Shown here: positions 46,076 through 53,291 of the stretch, one piece after another
Numbering within the stretch: the stretch's first letter is position 1
How the letters are laid out: every line of letters starts with the position of its first letter
Assembly: GCF_024138715.1 (NCBI RefSeq)
Contig: NZ_CP092074.1
Location: forward strand, 1,674,001 to 1,738,000
From: Emticicia sp. 21SJ11W-3
GTDB lineage: Bacteria; Bacteroidota; Bacteroidia; Cytophagales; Spirosomataceae
Length of the DNA: 64,000 nt
Reading direction: 5' to 3'
Position numbers and translations under genes: made by a program
Notes under the pieces: model-generated
What the model saw: the letters and a program-made list of their open reading frames with translations, nothing else
Databases searched by the model: none
What the model was told of the DNA's origin: nothing

Positions 46076-47674
46076 TCACCAATAGGTAATAGTAAGAGAC
46101 ACAAAGAAATCTTGTTCGCTTTGCTGAATGTCGAGTGTATGGCGGTTTTTGTAAATCAGTTCCAGGCGTTTCTTGACGTTTTCAAGACCTATGCCGTTGT
46201 TATTCTTTTCAGGGTCTGCCTCTGACCTGGCGTGAAGCGAGTTATGAACCTTGAAATATAACCGGGTGTCGTCATAAGTGAGCGTAATATAAATCCATGA
46301 AGGATTCCGGAAACTGATGCCGTGTTTAAAGGCATTTTCAATGAATGGATTCAGCAGCATTGGGGCTACAAATATTTCACGGTCTGTGGGCTGAATATTC
46401 ACTTTTATCTCAATATTGTCTGACTCCGCAATGCGCATCTGTTGTATCTCTATATAGTTTTGCAGATACTCTATCTCTTTATAGAGCGGAATCCGGTCCT
46501 GGTTGTTTTCATTCAGCATAAAGCGCATCATATCGCCCAGTTTTTGTATGCCGTCAGCGGTTTTTTCTGCATTTTCTTTCAGCGAAACCGAGTAAAGTGT
46601 ATTTAAGGCATTGAACAGAAAATGTGGATTAATCTGTGACCTGAGTGAAGAAAGCTCAGCTGTTTTACGGGTAAAAAGTTCGGTTAATTTTAACTTCTCC
46701 TTAAAAAATATACTTCTGAGAAATGCGCCAATGGACGAAATGAAAACGATTAAAAAAAACGGCACCAGAAAATCGCGAGTGTTGAGGTAAAATCCCTGAT
46801 GGCCGTTTGATACCCAGAAAATCTGATTGACAACCAGAAGCGCCAATGTGCCTAAGATACATACAATAACGAAGAGTATAATACCGGCTGAAAACCCTTT
46901 AGAGCCTAAATTGGAAATATTGGGTATAATTCTTTCAATAAATACATTCTGGGCTATGTAAACAGTTGCCAGAAAAAGTGGTATAAAAACACCTTCTCTC
47001 AAATCGCTCTTCCAGAAACTAACCGGCAGTTGCCCCCAAAATGCAAAGCCCGTAATGGCTAGTACAGCGAAAGCTACCAGCAGGAAATCTAAATACTGAA
47101 AGTTCTTCTCAGGCTCTTCGTTTAGTTTGTTTTTAAGAAAGTAATAAAACTGTGAAGCCGCTTCGTAAATGCCAATCATGGTTAACAAGGCAATGGTATT
47201 GCTTACCAAATTTACCTTGCGGAAAAGCGAATAAACTTTGAAACCGATAATTTGTTCGTAGTCGTCCATTCTGAAACGCCAGTAAAGTTTAAAATAATCA
47301 TAGAAAAAAACACTGGCGGCACTAAATAGAACCGTAAGAAACAAATAGGCAATTATTTCATCTTGTTTGCGCTCTTTTGACTTTAATCGTGGGTAGGCCA
47401 GGTAATGAAAACACGCCCAGGCTGCAAAAGACAGCACACCGCCGGCTATGGTAGGGAAAATAGTATTAATTTCATGGTTATACCCGGCAAGGTCATTCCA
47501 GATGTTATGCGTATAATTGGAAAATACCGTAGCGCCAAATGTTGAAGATTCGGCGAGTTCGATATCTCTATCGAACTCACCGGCCATTTCAAATAGTCTA
47601 CGGGTAATGTAAATGGTAAATGCCAGAAGGATAAACCAAAACTCGTATTGTCTGAACTTTCGAAATGATTGCAT
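46076..47674 (-). CDS. LytS-like sensor histidine kinase
   Basis: 532 residues from the ATG at 47674; a TTG 24 bases earlier is less likely. About eight hydrophobic helices in the first ~320 residues, then the His_kinase domain with INPHFLFNALNTLYSV (phospho-accepting His) and a GHKL ATPase (NPFIENAFKHGI, NGIGLENVKKRLEL). Senses an unknown envelope or small-molecule cue. The LytTR regulator at 44201-44890 is its likely partner. Confidence 0.93.
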   Translation of the reverse strand: MQSFRKFRQYEFWFILLAFTIYITRRLFEMAGEFDRDIELAESSTFGATVFSNYTHNIWNDLAGYNHEINTIFPTIAGGVLSFAAWACFHYLAYPRLKSKERKQDEIIAYLFLTVLFSAASVFFYDYFKLYWRFRMDDYEQIIGFKVYSLFRKVNLVSNTIALLTMIGIYEAASQFYYFLKNKLNEEPEKNFQYLDFLLVAFAVLAITGFAFWGQLPVSFWKSDLREGVFIPLFLATVYIAQNVFIERIIPNISNLGSKGFSAGIILFVIVCILGTLALLVVNQIFWVSNGHQGFYLNTRDFLVPFFLIVFISSIGAFLRSIFFKEKLKLTELFTRKTAELSSLRSQINPHFLFNALNTLYSVSLKENAEKTADGIQKLGDMMRFMLNENNQDRIPLYKEIEYLQNYIEIQQMRIAESDNIEIKVNIQPTDREIFVAPMLLNPFIENAFKHGISFRNPSWIYITLTYDDTRLYFKVHNSLHARSEADPEKNNNGIGLENVKKRLELIYKNRHTLDIQQSEQDFFVSLTITYW

Positions 47675-47765
47675 AGCTTTTTCATAAATTTTCAACAAAA
47701 CTATGGCTCAATCATTCGCTGAAAATAATAATGTTACGAAACTACCCGAAAATGTGATGAATTTT

Positions 47766-48149
47766 TCAGAAGCCAATCTTTTGCCGTTCTTCCTGTGGTT
47801 GTTGCGTGCCAATGCGCAGTAAATCGCCCAGCAAACGTTGCTGTTCAAATTTTTCACGCCAGTAGTGGGCGGCCAGTTGCCATTTTTCTACTTCCGATTT
47901 CAGCTTTTCATTTTCCATTTGTAGTTTCTCCATACTGAAATCTACAGGCTGCAGGTCTATGCCCATCAGCTCTATAATATTTACCTGCAACAGTCCAGCT
48001 ATTTCAGTTGCCCTGGCAATGGTCAGTTCAGTTTTGTTGCGTTCAATATCGCCATAGGCTGTGGTAGAAATCCCCAGCATATCGGCCATGTTTTCTTGCG
48101 AAAAACCTTTTTTTTGGCGTGCCTGACGAATTTTTTCTCCGATATTCAT
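47766..48149 (-). CDS. XRE-family HTH regulator with coiled coil
   Basis: 127 residues from the ATG at 48149 (MNIGEKIRQARQKKGF). HTH_3 domain at ~4-58 (SQENMADMLGISTTAYGDIE). Residues ~75-105 form a coiled coil (EKLQMENEKLKSEVEKWQL), then a basic/Gln-rich tail. A DNA-binding regulator of unknown target. It stands alone upstream of the LytS gene on the same strand. Confidence 0.88.
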   Translation of the reverse strand: MNIGEKIRQARQKKGFSQENMADMLGISTTAYGDIERNKTELTIARATEIAGLLQVNIIELMGIDLQPVDFSMEKLQMENEKLKSEVEKWQLAAHYWREKFEQQRLLGDLLRIGTQQPQEERQKIGF

Positions 48150-48472
48150 AGTTATAAATTGCAAACAAAACGTAAAGTGATAATAGTGCGGTAAAACGGT
48201 CTTTTACAGATAAACGTTTTTTGTATTGAAATGTGTTCAAAACAGCTCCGATGCCATATTGCTTAGGGTTGCCATGGCAGTTTTAAAACCCGGGCAGCCG
48301 TAAAATCGGAATTTCTGATAAAATATCTGTATTTCTGACAACAATTTACTGAAAGAAATTACATCTTTGTATCGAACAAAACGAAAATATAGAAAGTTCT
48401 TAAAACCGAACTTCGTGCTATGGTTTCGTGTTGAAGAATTATATAATCAGAAATTTAATAGAATATTGTACT

Positions 48473-49147
48473 ATGCATTTTGGAGAAGAATTTCGTAAGT
48501 ATGCTGTTAACCACATGGGTATGAGTGGTCTGGCGCTTGATGACTACATGAAACATAACGTTACCAACATGACGCCTAACATCATTGAAGAGCGCCCGAT
48601 GCGTTTTGCAGCCATTGATGTGTTTTCGCGTCTGATTATGGACAGAATCATTTTCTTAGGTACTGCTGTAGATGACTACGTTGCAAACGTAGTAGTAGCT
48701 CAGTTGTTGTTTCTGGAGTCTGTTGATGCCAAAAAAGATGTTTTAATGTATATTAACAGCCCTGGTGGCTCTGTATATGCCGGCTTGGGTATGTATGACA
48801 CCATGCAGTATGTACGCCCTGATGTGGCAACTATCTGTACATCATTGGCGGCCTCTATGGGTGCCGTATTGCTGGCAGGCGGTGCAGCAGGTAAGCGTTC
48901 TGCTTTGCCTCATGCCCGTGTGATGATTCACCAACCAAGTGGTGGCGCCCAGGGGCAGTCGCGCGACATGGAAATTACGGTGAAAGAAATCATTAAACTT
49001 CGCAGAGAATTGTATGAGATTCTGGCTAACCACGCCGGTAAAACAATAGAGCAAATTGAGTTGGATTCAGACCGTGACTACTGGATGAAAGCCGAGGAGG
49101 CCAAAGAATACGGCTTGATTGACGAAGTGCTGTATCGTGAGAAATAA
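48473..49147 (+). CDS. clpP: ATP-dependent Clp protease proteolytic subunit
   Basis: 224 residues from the ATG at 48473; the frame extends upstream but without family sequence. Catalytic triad visible: S128 in [13 protein letters not shown]153 in [11 protein letters not shown], with D further on ([10 protein letters not shown]). Tetradecameric serine protease that works with ClpX/ClpC. clpX is not adjacent in the window. Strong terminator follows. Confidence 0.96.
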   Translation: MHFGEEFRKYAVNHMGMSGLALDDYMKHNVTNMTPNIIEERPMRFAAIDVFSRLIMDRIIFLGTAVDDYVANVVVAQLLFLESVDAKKDVLMYINSPGGSVYAGLGMYDTMQYVRPDVATICTSLAASMGAVLLAGGAAGKRSALPHARVMIHQPSGGAQGQSRDMEITVKEIIKLRRELYEILANHAGKTIEQIELDSDRDYWMKAEEAKEYGLIDEVLYREK

Positions 49148-49168
49148 TTAAGTAATTGCCATCAATCG

Positions 49169-49214
49169 TGGGGCTTTCTGTTGCTGTAAAAGGCACTAGA
49201 AAGCCCCATTTTTT
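49169..49214 (+). terminator. Terminator after clpP
   Basis: TGGGGCTTTCT pairs with AGAAAGCCCCA, then TTTTTT. It separates clpP from the RNA-repair locus. Confidence 0.9.
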
Positions 49215-49354
49215 ATGCCTGATTCAGGTCTTTTCTTAGGTGCAATATATAGGAAAAGTACAATTTTTGACGAGCTTATATACTTATAGTTTGATTTTTA
49301 ATTTTTCAAAATTGCCATGCAAAAACTAATAAGACTGGCTTTGCAGCAGAAACG

Positions 49355-49375
49355 GAAGTAAAAATTATTTACTTC
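49355..49375. promoter_or_regulatory. Palindrome upstream of RNA-repair locus
   Basis: GAAGTAAA-AATTA-TTTACTTC, a perfect 8-bp inverted repeat in a 290-base AT-rich stretch with no gene, about 130 bases before a strong promoter. Candidate operator. Confidence 0.4.
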
Positions 49376-49507
49376 TGAAACACGCACCAAAAACAATTAG
49401 TTGCTTAACGGTATAAATTCCATTTTAAGGTTTTTTTAAGAATTGTAAATTTTAAAATGCTGTATATTAGTGTTTTATGATTTACTTTAAAAAAAACTGA
49501 AAAAATA

Positions 49508-49541
49508 TTTGGATAATAGAAAATAAAATCCGCTATCTTTG
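49508..49541 (+). promoter_or_regulatory. Strong promoter of the small-ORF/tRNA-like locus
   Basis: TTTG at 49508-49511 and TATCTTTG at 49534-49541, spacing 22. The sequence after it (CAGTGCAAAAA) resembles the tRNA promoters in this window. Confidence 0.75.
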
Positions 49542-49563
49542 CAGTGCAAAAAAACAAAAACGC

Positions 49564-49659
49564 ATGTATCAAGTAAATCAAAATATCGCAAAGGGTAGTA
49601 GCAGAAGAGTGCTTCCGTTTGATATGGATACATGCAGGGTAATTAGTAAATTGAGGTAG
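49564..49659 (+). CDS. Putative 31-aa leader peptide or small protein
   Basis: ATG at 49564, about 20 bases past the promoter, stop TAG at 49657-49659. Basic peptide starting MYQVNQNIAKGSSRRVLPFD. A hairpin terminator starts 22 bases later. It could be a leader peptide controlling that terminator, a small protein, or chance. No domain recognised. Confidence 0.4.
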   Translation: MYQVNQNIAKGSSRRVLPFDMDTCRVISKLR

Positions 49660-49680
49660 AGTTCATACACCGAAATATAC

Positions 49681-49714
49681 AAAGCCCGGCATTCTTGGAA
49701 AGTCGGGCTTTTTT
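49681..49714 (+). terminator. Terminator 1 in RNA-repair leader
   Basis: AAAGCCCGGC / GTCGGGCTTT (one G-T), then TTT. It lies between the 31-aa and 55-aa ORFs. Confidence 0.82.
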
Positions 49715-49745
49715 AATGTAAAATAACCAATAAAGAAATTTTATT

Positions 49746-49913
49746 ATGGCAATCAGAAATTCATATCAGAAGCATATCAATCCGGTGAATCCGAAACGAT
49801 TCGATAAGGATTTACTATGTCTGAATGAAAATGCAGGTACTGGTTTTTTTGATAAGCGTGATAGAAGTTTTGATACAGCAAAAAAACTGAGGTTTAAGTG
49901 TTTATGCACATAG
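49746..49913 (+). CDS. Putative 55-aa small protein
   Basis: ATG at 49746 with upstream AAGAAATT, stop TAG at 49911-49913. Basic, Asn/Lys/Asp-rich (MAIRNSYQKHINPVNPKRFD ... GTGFFDKRDRSFD), two cysteines close to the end (KCLCT). Followed by a strong terminator. Unrecognised. Its position between two terminators and ahead of the tRNA-like array hints at a small regulator or accessory factor. Confidence 0.45.
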   Translation: MAIRNSYQKHINPVNPKRFDKDLLCLNENAGTGFFDKRDRSFDTAKKLRFKCLCT

Positions 49914-49938
49914 ATTTGTTCTGAACTGAACAACAGCA

Positions 49939-49983
49939 TAAGCCCGGCCTCTGTTACTAACGAGGCCGGGCTTATTGTTTTTT
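49939..49983 (+). terminator. Terminator 2 in RNA-repair leader
   Basis: TAAGCCCGGCCTC pairs perfectly with GAGGCCGGGCTTA (13 bp), then a T-rich tail. It shares the AAGCCCGG core with terminator 1. The tRNA-like array begins 29 bases later. Confidence 0.88.
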
Positions 49984-50011
49984 AGCCCTCTTCAAATTAG
50001 CTGTGATTGGT

Positions 50012-50082
50012 GGAACATTGGTGAAATGGTTATCACGTTACCCTGGCAGGGTAATTTATGGGTTCGAGTCCCGTATGTTTCG
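50012..50082 (+). tRNA. Complete tRNA cloverleaf, anticodon GGC (Ala-type anticodon)
   Basis: Acceptor GGAACAT with ATGTTTC (one G-T), D stem GTGA/TCAC with GG in the loop, anticodon stem TTACC/GGTAA with loop CTGGCAG (T33, anticodon GGC), 3-base variable region, T arm ATGGG-TTCGAGT-CCCGT, discriminator G, no encoded CCA. The anticodon reads alanine, but the G3-U70 alanine identity pair is absent (A3-T70), so charging identity is doubtful. After the discriminator, GAAATGC at 50088-50094 can also pair with the 3' acceptor strand (4 Watson-Crick plus 2 wobble), echoing the permuted neighbours. Confidence 0.7.
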
Positions 50083-50131
50083 CGATAGAAATGCAATTGA
50101 ACCTGATGAGGGTTTCTGTATAGCCCCATAG

Positions 50132-50152
50132 TATTGGTTTGCAATACCAATA
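50132..50152 (+). ncRNA. 7-bp hairpin with loop TTGCAAT in the tRNA-like array
   Basis: TATTGGT pairs perfectly with ACCAATA around the 7-base loop TTGCAAT. As an anticodon arm it would read GCA (Cys); as a T arm the loop is TTCGAAT with its centre inverted. Bases 50083-50172 otherwise lack a D arm. GGGT (50110-50113) can pair with GCCC (50123-50126). Best described as a structured spacer of the array. Confidence 0.4.
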
Positions 50153-50172
50153 TGCTGTCAGTTAAGTTTCTA

Positions 50173-50252
50173 TTGTACGATTCTGTGTGTTGAAGGTTCG
50201 AATCCTTCTTCCTCGCAAGGAATAGCTCAATGGCAGAGCAACAGAACCAAAT
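50173..50252 (+). ncRNA. Circularly permuted tRNA-like element (beta)
   Basis: The order is 3' half then 5' half. Anticodon 3' strand TTCTGT (50181-50186), 5-base variable region GTGTT, T arm GAAGG-TTCGAAT-CCTTC, acceptor TTCCT, tetraloop CGCA (50214-50217), acceptor AGGAA (50218-50222), TA, D arm GCTC-AATGGCA-GAGC, A, anticodon 5' strand ACAGAA (50241-50246). ACAGAA/TTCTGT is a perfect 6-bp stem at exactly the positions expected of a tRNA. T8, G10-C25, A14, G18-G19, A21, purine 26, G53-C61 and the T-loop consensus are all kept, so the elbow should fold. There is no discriminator or CCA: the acceptor end is closed and the open ends lie at the anticodon loop. The loop part CCAAAT follows the 5' strand. 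Confidence 0.65.
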
Positions 50253-50320
50253 GCAGGTTCGAATCCTGCCTGGCTCGTGAGGGTCTGTGGCGAAATGGTA
50301 ACGCAATGGATAATTTATCC
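50253..50320 (+). ncRNA. Second permuted tRNA-like element (gamma), GNRA-capped
   Basis: T arm GCAGG-TTCGAAT-CCTGC, acceptor CTGGCTC (50270-50276), GTGA (a GNRA tetraloop, 50277-50280), acceptor GGGTCTG (50281-50287; 6 of 7 pairs including two wobbles), TG, D arm GCG-AAATGGTAA-CGC. The anticodon arm is poor: TGG (50307-50309) can pair with CCA (50247-50249), or GGATAATTTATCC (50308-50320) folds on itself. Same permuted order as the preceding element, with a different closing loop. Confidence 0.5.
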
Positions 50321-50338
50321 TACTAACAAAACCATCAG

Positions 50339-50381
50339 TCTGAAATTATTCTGGCGTTTTCTCTGGAAAACGCAGTTCAGA
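50339..50381 (+). ncRNA. Structured hairpin between array and slipin gene
   Basis: GCGTTTTC-TCTG-GAAAACGC (50354-50373) is a perfect 8-bp stem, enclosed by a second helix TCTGAA (50339-50344) with TTCAGA (50376-50381). A frame open from 50327 to the TAA at 50567 covers it but has no ATG, GTG or TTG near its beginning. An AGGAGG at 50395-50400 is not followed by a usable start. Confidence 0.45.
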
Positions 50382-50602
50382 AAAGCCAGAAAAGAGGAGG
50401 ATACCGATACACAGAAGTAATTGCTTTGTTGTCTGAAGGCCATCATACGCCAGCCGGATTGATGCACCGGTTGAAAGGAACAACCGCCTGTTCAGGGTCC
50501 AAGGTCAACAAACCAGTTATTAAAGTTTATCTTAATCTGATTTCCGTTTCAAAGAATGGAATAACGTAAGACTGATTTTTAACCATGTAATTATTTAAAA
50601 AA

Positions 50603-51697
50603 ATGAAAAGGATAAGAGTAAATGCCAATCAATTCGGGTTGGTTTTGAAAGACGAGGCTTTTATGCAATTGCTTGAAAAAGGTGTATACACCTTCTGGGG
50701 AAGAGAAGAAGTCTATCTTTACAATAAAGGAACAGCTTTTAATGCCCCAATAGAATTGAACGCATTATTGCAACACGCCGAAGTAGCCGATGCTTTAGAG
50801 GTAATTGAAGTAAAAGATAACGAGTTGGCCGTTCAGTTTGAAGACAATCGTTTCTTAACTGTGCTCGGAGCGGGTAAATATGCGTTCTGGAAAGGTATTA
50901 AAAACTATACCTACATCATGGCAGACATCAGCAAGATTGAGATTACTGAGCCGCTCAGCATTCAGTTAATCAGTTCTAAATTATTGCCTTATGTGAGAGT
51001 TCATGTAGTTGAGACTTACGAAAAAGGTGTTTTGATTGTGGGTGGAAAATTTGCCGGTATTCTTAACGGAGGTACTTATTACTGGTGGAAAAACAGCATC
51101 AGTATTCAGGTTGCCAAAGCTGATATGCGGAATTTACAATTAGAGGTTTCCGGACAGGAAATTCTTACTAAAGACAAAGCCAACATCCGGTTAAATGGGG
51201 TTGTTCAATACCGTATCACTGATATTGTAAAGGCTTTGTATGAAAACAAGGACTGCGACAGGCAAGTTTATATTTTACTCCAATTAGCCTTGAGGGAGTA
51301 TATCGGAGGATTAACCCTCGATGAGTTGTTGGATAAAAAAGATAGCATCGGTGAGTTTATCATGAAAAGTGCTTCGACAAAAGTAGCTGATTTAGGTATT
51401 GAAATCAGGAGCTTTGGTATCCGTGACATTATCCTACCAGGAGACATGAAAGACATCATGAACCAGGTATTGATGGCTGAGAAAAAAGCGCAGGCGAACA
51501 TTATTATGCGGAGGGAAGAAACCGCTTCGATGCGTAGCTTGTTGAACACTGCCAAATTGATGGAAGAAAACGAAACCTTGTGGAAATTGAAAGAGATGGA
51601 GTATGTGGAGAAAATTGCAGACAAAATCAATAACATTTCGGTTTCTGGTAACGGTCAAATCTTGGATCAATTGAAGCAGATTTTTGTGAAAAATTGA
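50603..51697 (+). CDS. Slipin/SPFH (band 7) protein
   Basis: 364 residues. The SPFH domain occupies the middle (VHVVETYEKGVLIVGGKFAGILNGG, then LTKDKANIRLNGVVQYRITD and IRSFGIRDIILPGDMKDIMN, the latter typical of slipins), followed by a helical C-terminus (MRREETASMRSLLNTAKLME). Ordinary slipins have an N-terminal membrane hairpin; here the first ~100 residues are soluble and look like a duplicated beta module (NQFGLVLKDEAFMQLLEKGV). Usually SPFH proteins form ring scaffolds at membranes. It lies 47 bases ahead of rtcB on the same strand, with the tRNA-like array upstream, suggesting a scaffold for the RNA repair enzyme. Confidence 0.85.
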   Translation: MKRIRVNANQFGLVLKDEAFMQLLEKGVYTFWGREEVYLYNKGTAFNAPIELNALLQHAEVADALEVIEVKDNELAVQFEDNRFLTVLGAGKYAFWKGIKNYTYIMADISKIEITEPLSIQLISSKLLPYVRVHVVETYEKGVLIVGGKFAGILNGGTYYWWKNSISIQVAKADMRNLQLEVSGQEILTKDKANIRLNGVVQYRITDIVKALYENKDCDRQVYILLQLALREYIGGLTLDELLDKKDSIGEFIMKSASTKVADLGIEIRSFGIRDIILPGDMKDIMNQVLMAEKKAQANIIMRREETASMRSLLNTAKLMEENETLWKLKEMEYVEKIADKINNISVSGNGQILDQLKQIFVKN

Positions 51698-51706
51698 AAA
51701 CAACAC

Positions 51707-51727
51707 AGGGGCATAAATGATGCCCCT
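51707..51727 (+). terminator. Hairpin between slipin and rtcB
   Basis: AGGGGCAT-AAATG-ATGCCCCT, perfect 8 bp. Only a weak T-run follows, so it may be an attenuator or processing site rather than a full stop. Confidence 0.55.
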
Positions 51728-51744
51728 TAATAAAAAGTATTAAA

Positions 51745-53277
51745 ATGGAAACAACTATTTCATTAGAAGAAATATTAGTATTGGGAAACATCCCTGAAAA
51801 CCTGCATGGAGTTTTCATGAGAATCGCCAATGGGCTCATTCAAAAAGCGGAATACCCCAAAGAAAAAGTGTTAAGACTTTTTGCAGAGATGCTGGCAAAT
51901 CCGAAGAAATTTGCCAATTCAAAAAACAAAGTTACTAATCTGGCAAAAGAGCTTTATCTGTTGCAAAAACAAGGCAATAAAGTGGAACTTTCAGAAGAAG
52001 GAAAAACGTACATGCCTGAAGAGATTCCACATTTTGCAATAGATAAAAAGGAGAAACAAAAAGAAGGCATGTTTCAATTAGCGACTGCCTCAATACCTTA
52101 TAAAATATATGGTGCAGAACATATAGAAGAGGGAGCCATAGCACAAATGGAAACAGCCATGAGCCTGCCTGTGGCAGTAGCAGGCGCATTAATGCCCGAT
52201 GCGCATCAGGGTTACGGCTTACCTATCGGGGGCGTACTTGCTACTACTGCCAATACGGTTATACCTTATGCAGTAGGTGTAGATATTGCCTGCCGCATGT
52301 GCCTTTCAGTATTTGATTTACCCGGTGATTTTTTTAAACGCCAACCCGGCTTGCTAAAAAAAGCATTGGTTGAAAACACAAAATTCGGTATGGGTGGAGA
52401 AACTGCTCATAAATTTGATGAAACCATAATGGACAAAGCCGAATGGCAAGCCACAAAAATAATCAGAGACCTGAAAGATAAAGCCTACCGACAATTGGGT
52501 ACATCTGGCACGGGTAATCACTTTGTGGAGTGGGGAATTGTTGAGGTATTTGCCGAAGATGATTTGCTGGGAATACTCAAAGGTGAATATCTGGCTTTGT
52601 TGTCTCATTCAGGCTCTAGAGGTTTTGGTGGAGCAGTTGCTAACTATTACTCACAAATTGCCAGACAAAAAACCAAATTGCCAAAAGAAGCGGCCCATCT
52701 GGCCTGGCTGGACATGAATACTGAAGAGGGGCAGGAATACTGGATAGCCATGAATCTGGCAGGTGATTACGCTTCGGCTAACCATCATGAAATACATAAG
52801 AAGATAGCAAAGATGATAGGTGAGAAGCCTATAAAAATGGTTGAGAACCACCATAACTTTGCATGGAAAGAGGTATTGGCCGATGGTACTGAAGTGATAG
52901 TCCACCGAAAAGGGGCTACTCCGGCAGGGCGCAACGATTTGGGGATTATCCCCGGCTCTATGACAGACCCCGGCTTTGTAGTAAGAGGAAAAGGTGAGGC
53001 AGAGGCTCTCAATTCGGCTTCGCACGGGGCAGGGCGATTGATGTCGAGAAAAAAAGCTTTGAGCTCTGTTACCAACAGCGCCTTAAAGAAAGTGCTGGCC
53101 GAAAAAAATGTGTACCTGATTGGCGGAGATTTAGATGAAGCGCCTATGGTTTACAAAAATATTGAAGCCGTGATTGCCTCGCAAACTGAATTAGTTGACG
53201 TATTGGCTAAGTTTACCCCAAAAATTGTAAGAATGGCTGATGCCCAAACCACCAGAAAAGAAGGACGGGAGGATTAA
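51745..53277 (+). CDS. rtcB: RNA-splicing ligase RtcB
   Basis: 510 residues. Joins RNA 3'-phosphate or 2',3'-cyclic phosphate ends to 5'-OH ends using GTP and Mn. The guanylylated histidine is H427 in SASHGAGRLMSR. Metal ligands are visible as D180 and C183 (GVDIACRM), H259 (GTGNHFVEWG) and H288 (LLSHSGSRG); HRKGATPAG lies at 387. A ~110-residue N-terminal helical extension precedes the core (MPDAHQGYGLPIGG from 150). No RtcA cyclase, RtcR regulator or archease is adjacent. Partnered instead with a slipin and tRNA-like RNAs, whose open ends at the anticodon match the natural lesion that RtcB seals. Confidence 0.93.
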   Translation: METTISLEEILVLGNIPENLHGVFMRIANGLIQKAEYPKEKVLRLFAEMLANPKKFANSKNKVTNLAKELYLLQKQGNKVELSEEGKTYMPEEIPHFAIDKKEKQKEGMFQLATASIPYKIYGAEHIEEGAIAQMETAMSLPVAVAGALMPDAHQGYGLPIGGVLATTANTVIPYAVGVDIACRMCLSVFDLPGDFFKRQPGLLKKALVENTKFGMGGETAHKFDETIMDKAEWQATKIIRDLKDKAYRQLGTSGTGNHFVEWGIVEVFAEDDLLGILKGEYLALLSHSGSRGFGGAVANYYSQIARQKTKLPKEAAHLAWLDMNTEEGQEYWIAMNLAGDYASANHHEIHKKIAKMIGEKPIKMVENHHNFAWKEVLADGTEVIVHRKGATPAGRNDLGIIPGSMTDPGFVVRGKGEAEALNSASHGAGRLMSRKKALSSVTNSALKKVLAEKNVYLIGGDLDEAPMVYKNIEAVIASQTELVDVLAKFTPKIVRMADAQTTRKEGRED

Positions 53278-53291
53278 CGCCTCTCGTTTTT

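Noticed and set aside
50216-50277. Ordinary tRNA made of the second D arm and the following T arm
   Set aside because: Only 13 bases lie between the two arms, too few for an anticodon arm, and acceptor strands CAAGGAA and CTGGCTC do not pair. The permuted reading pairs both.
49992-50306. 104-aa minus-strand open frame across the tRNA-like array
   Set aside because: It is the antisense of T and D arms (peptide pieces such as GTRTHKLP are typical of antisense tRNA) and has no RBS or family.
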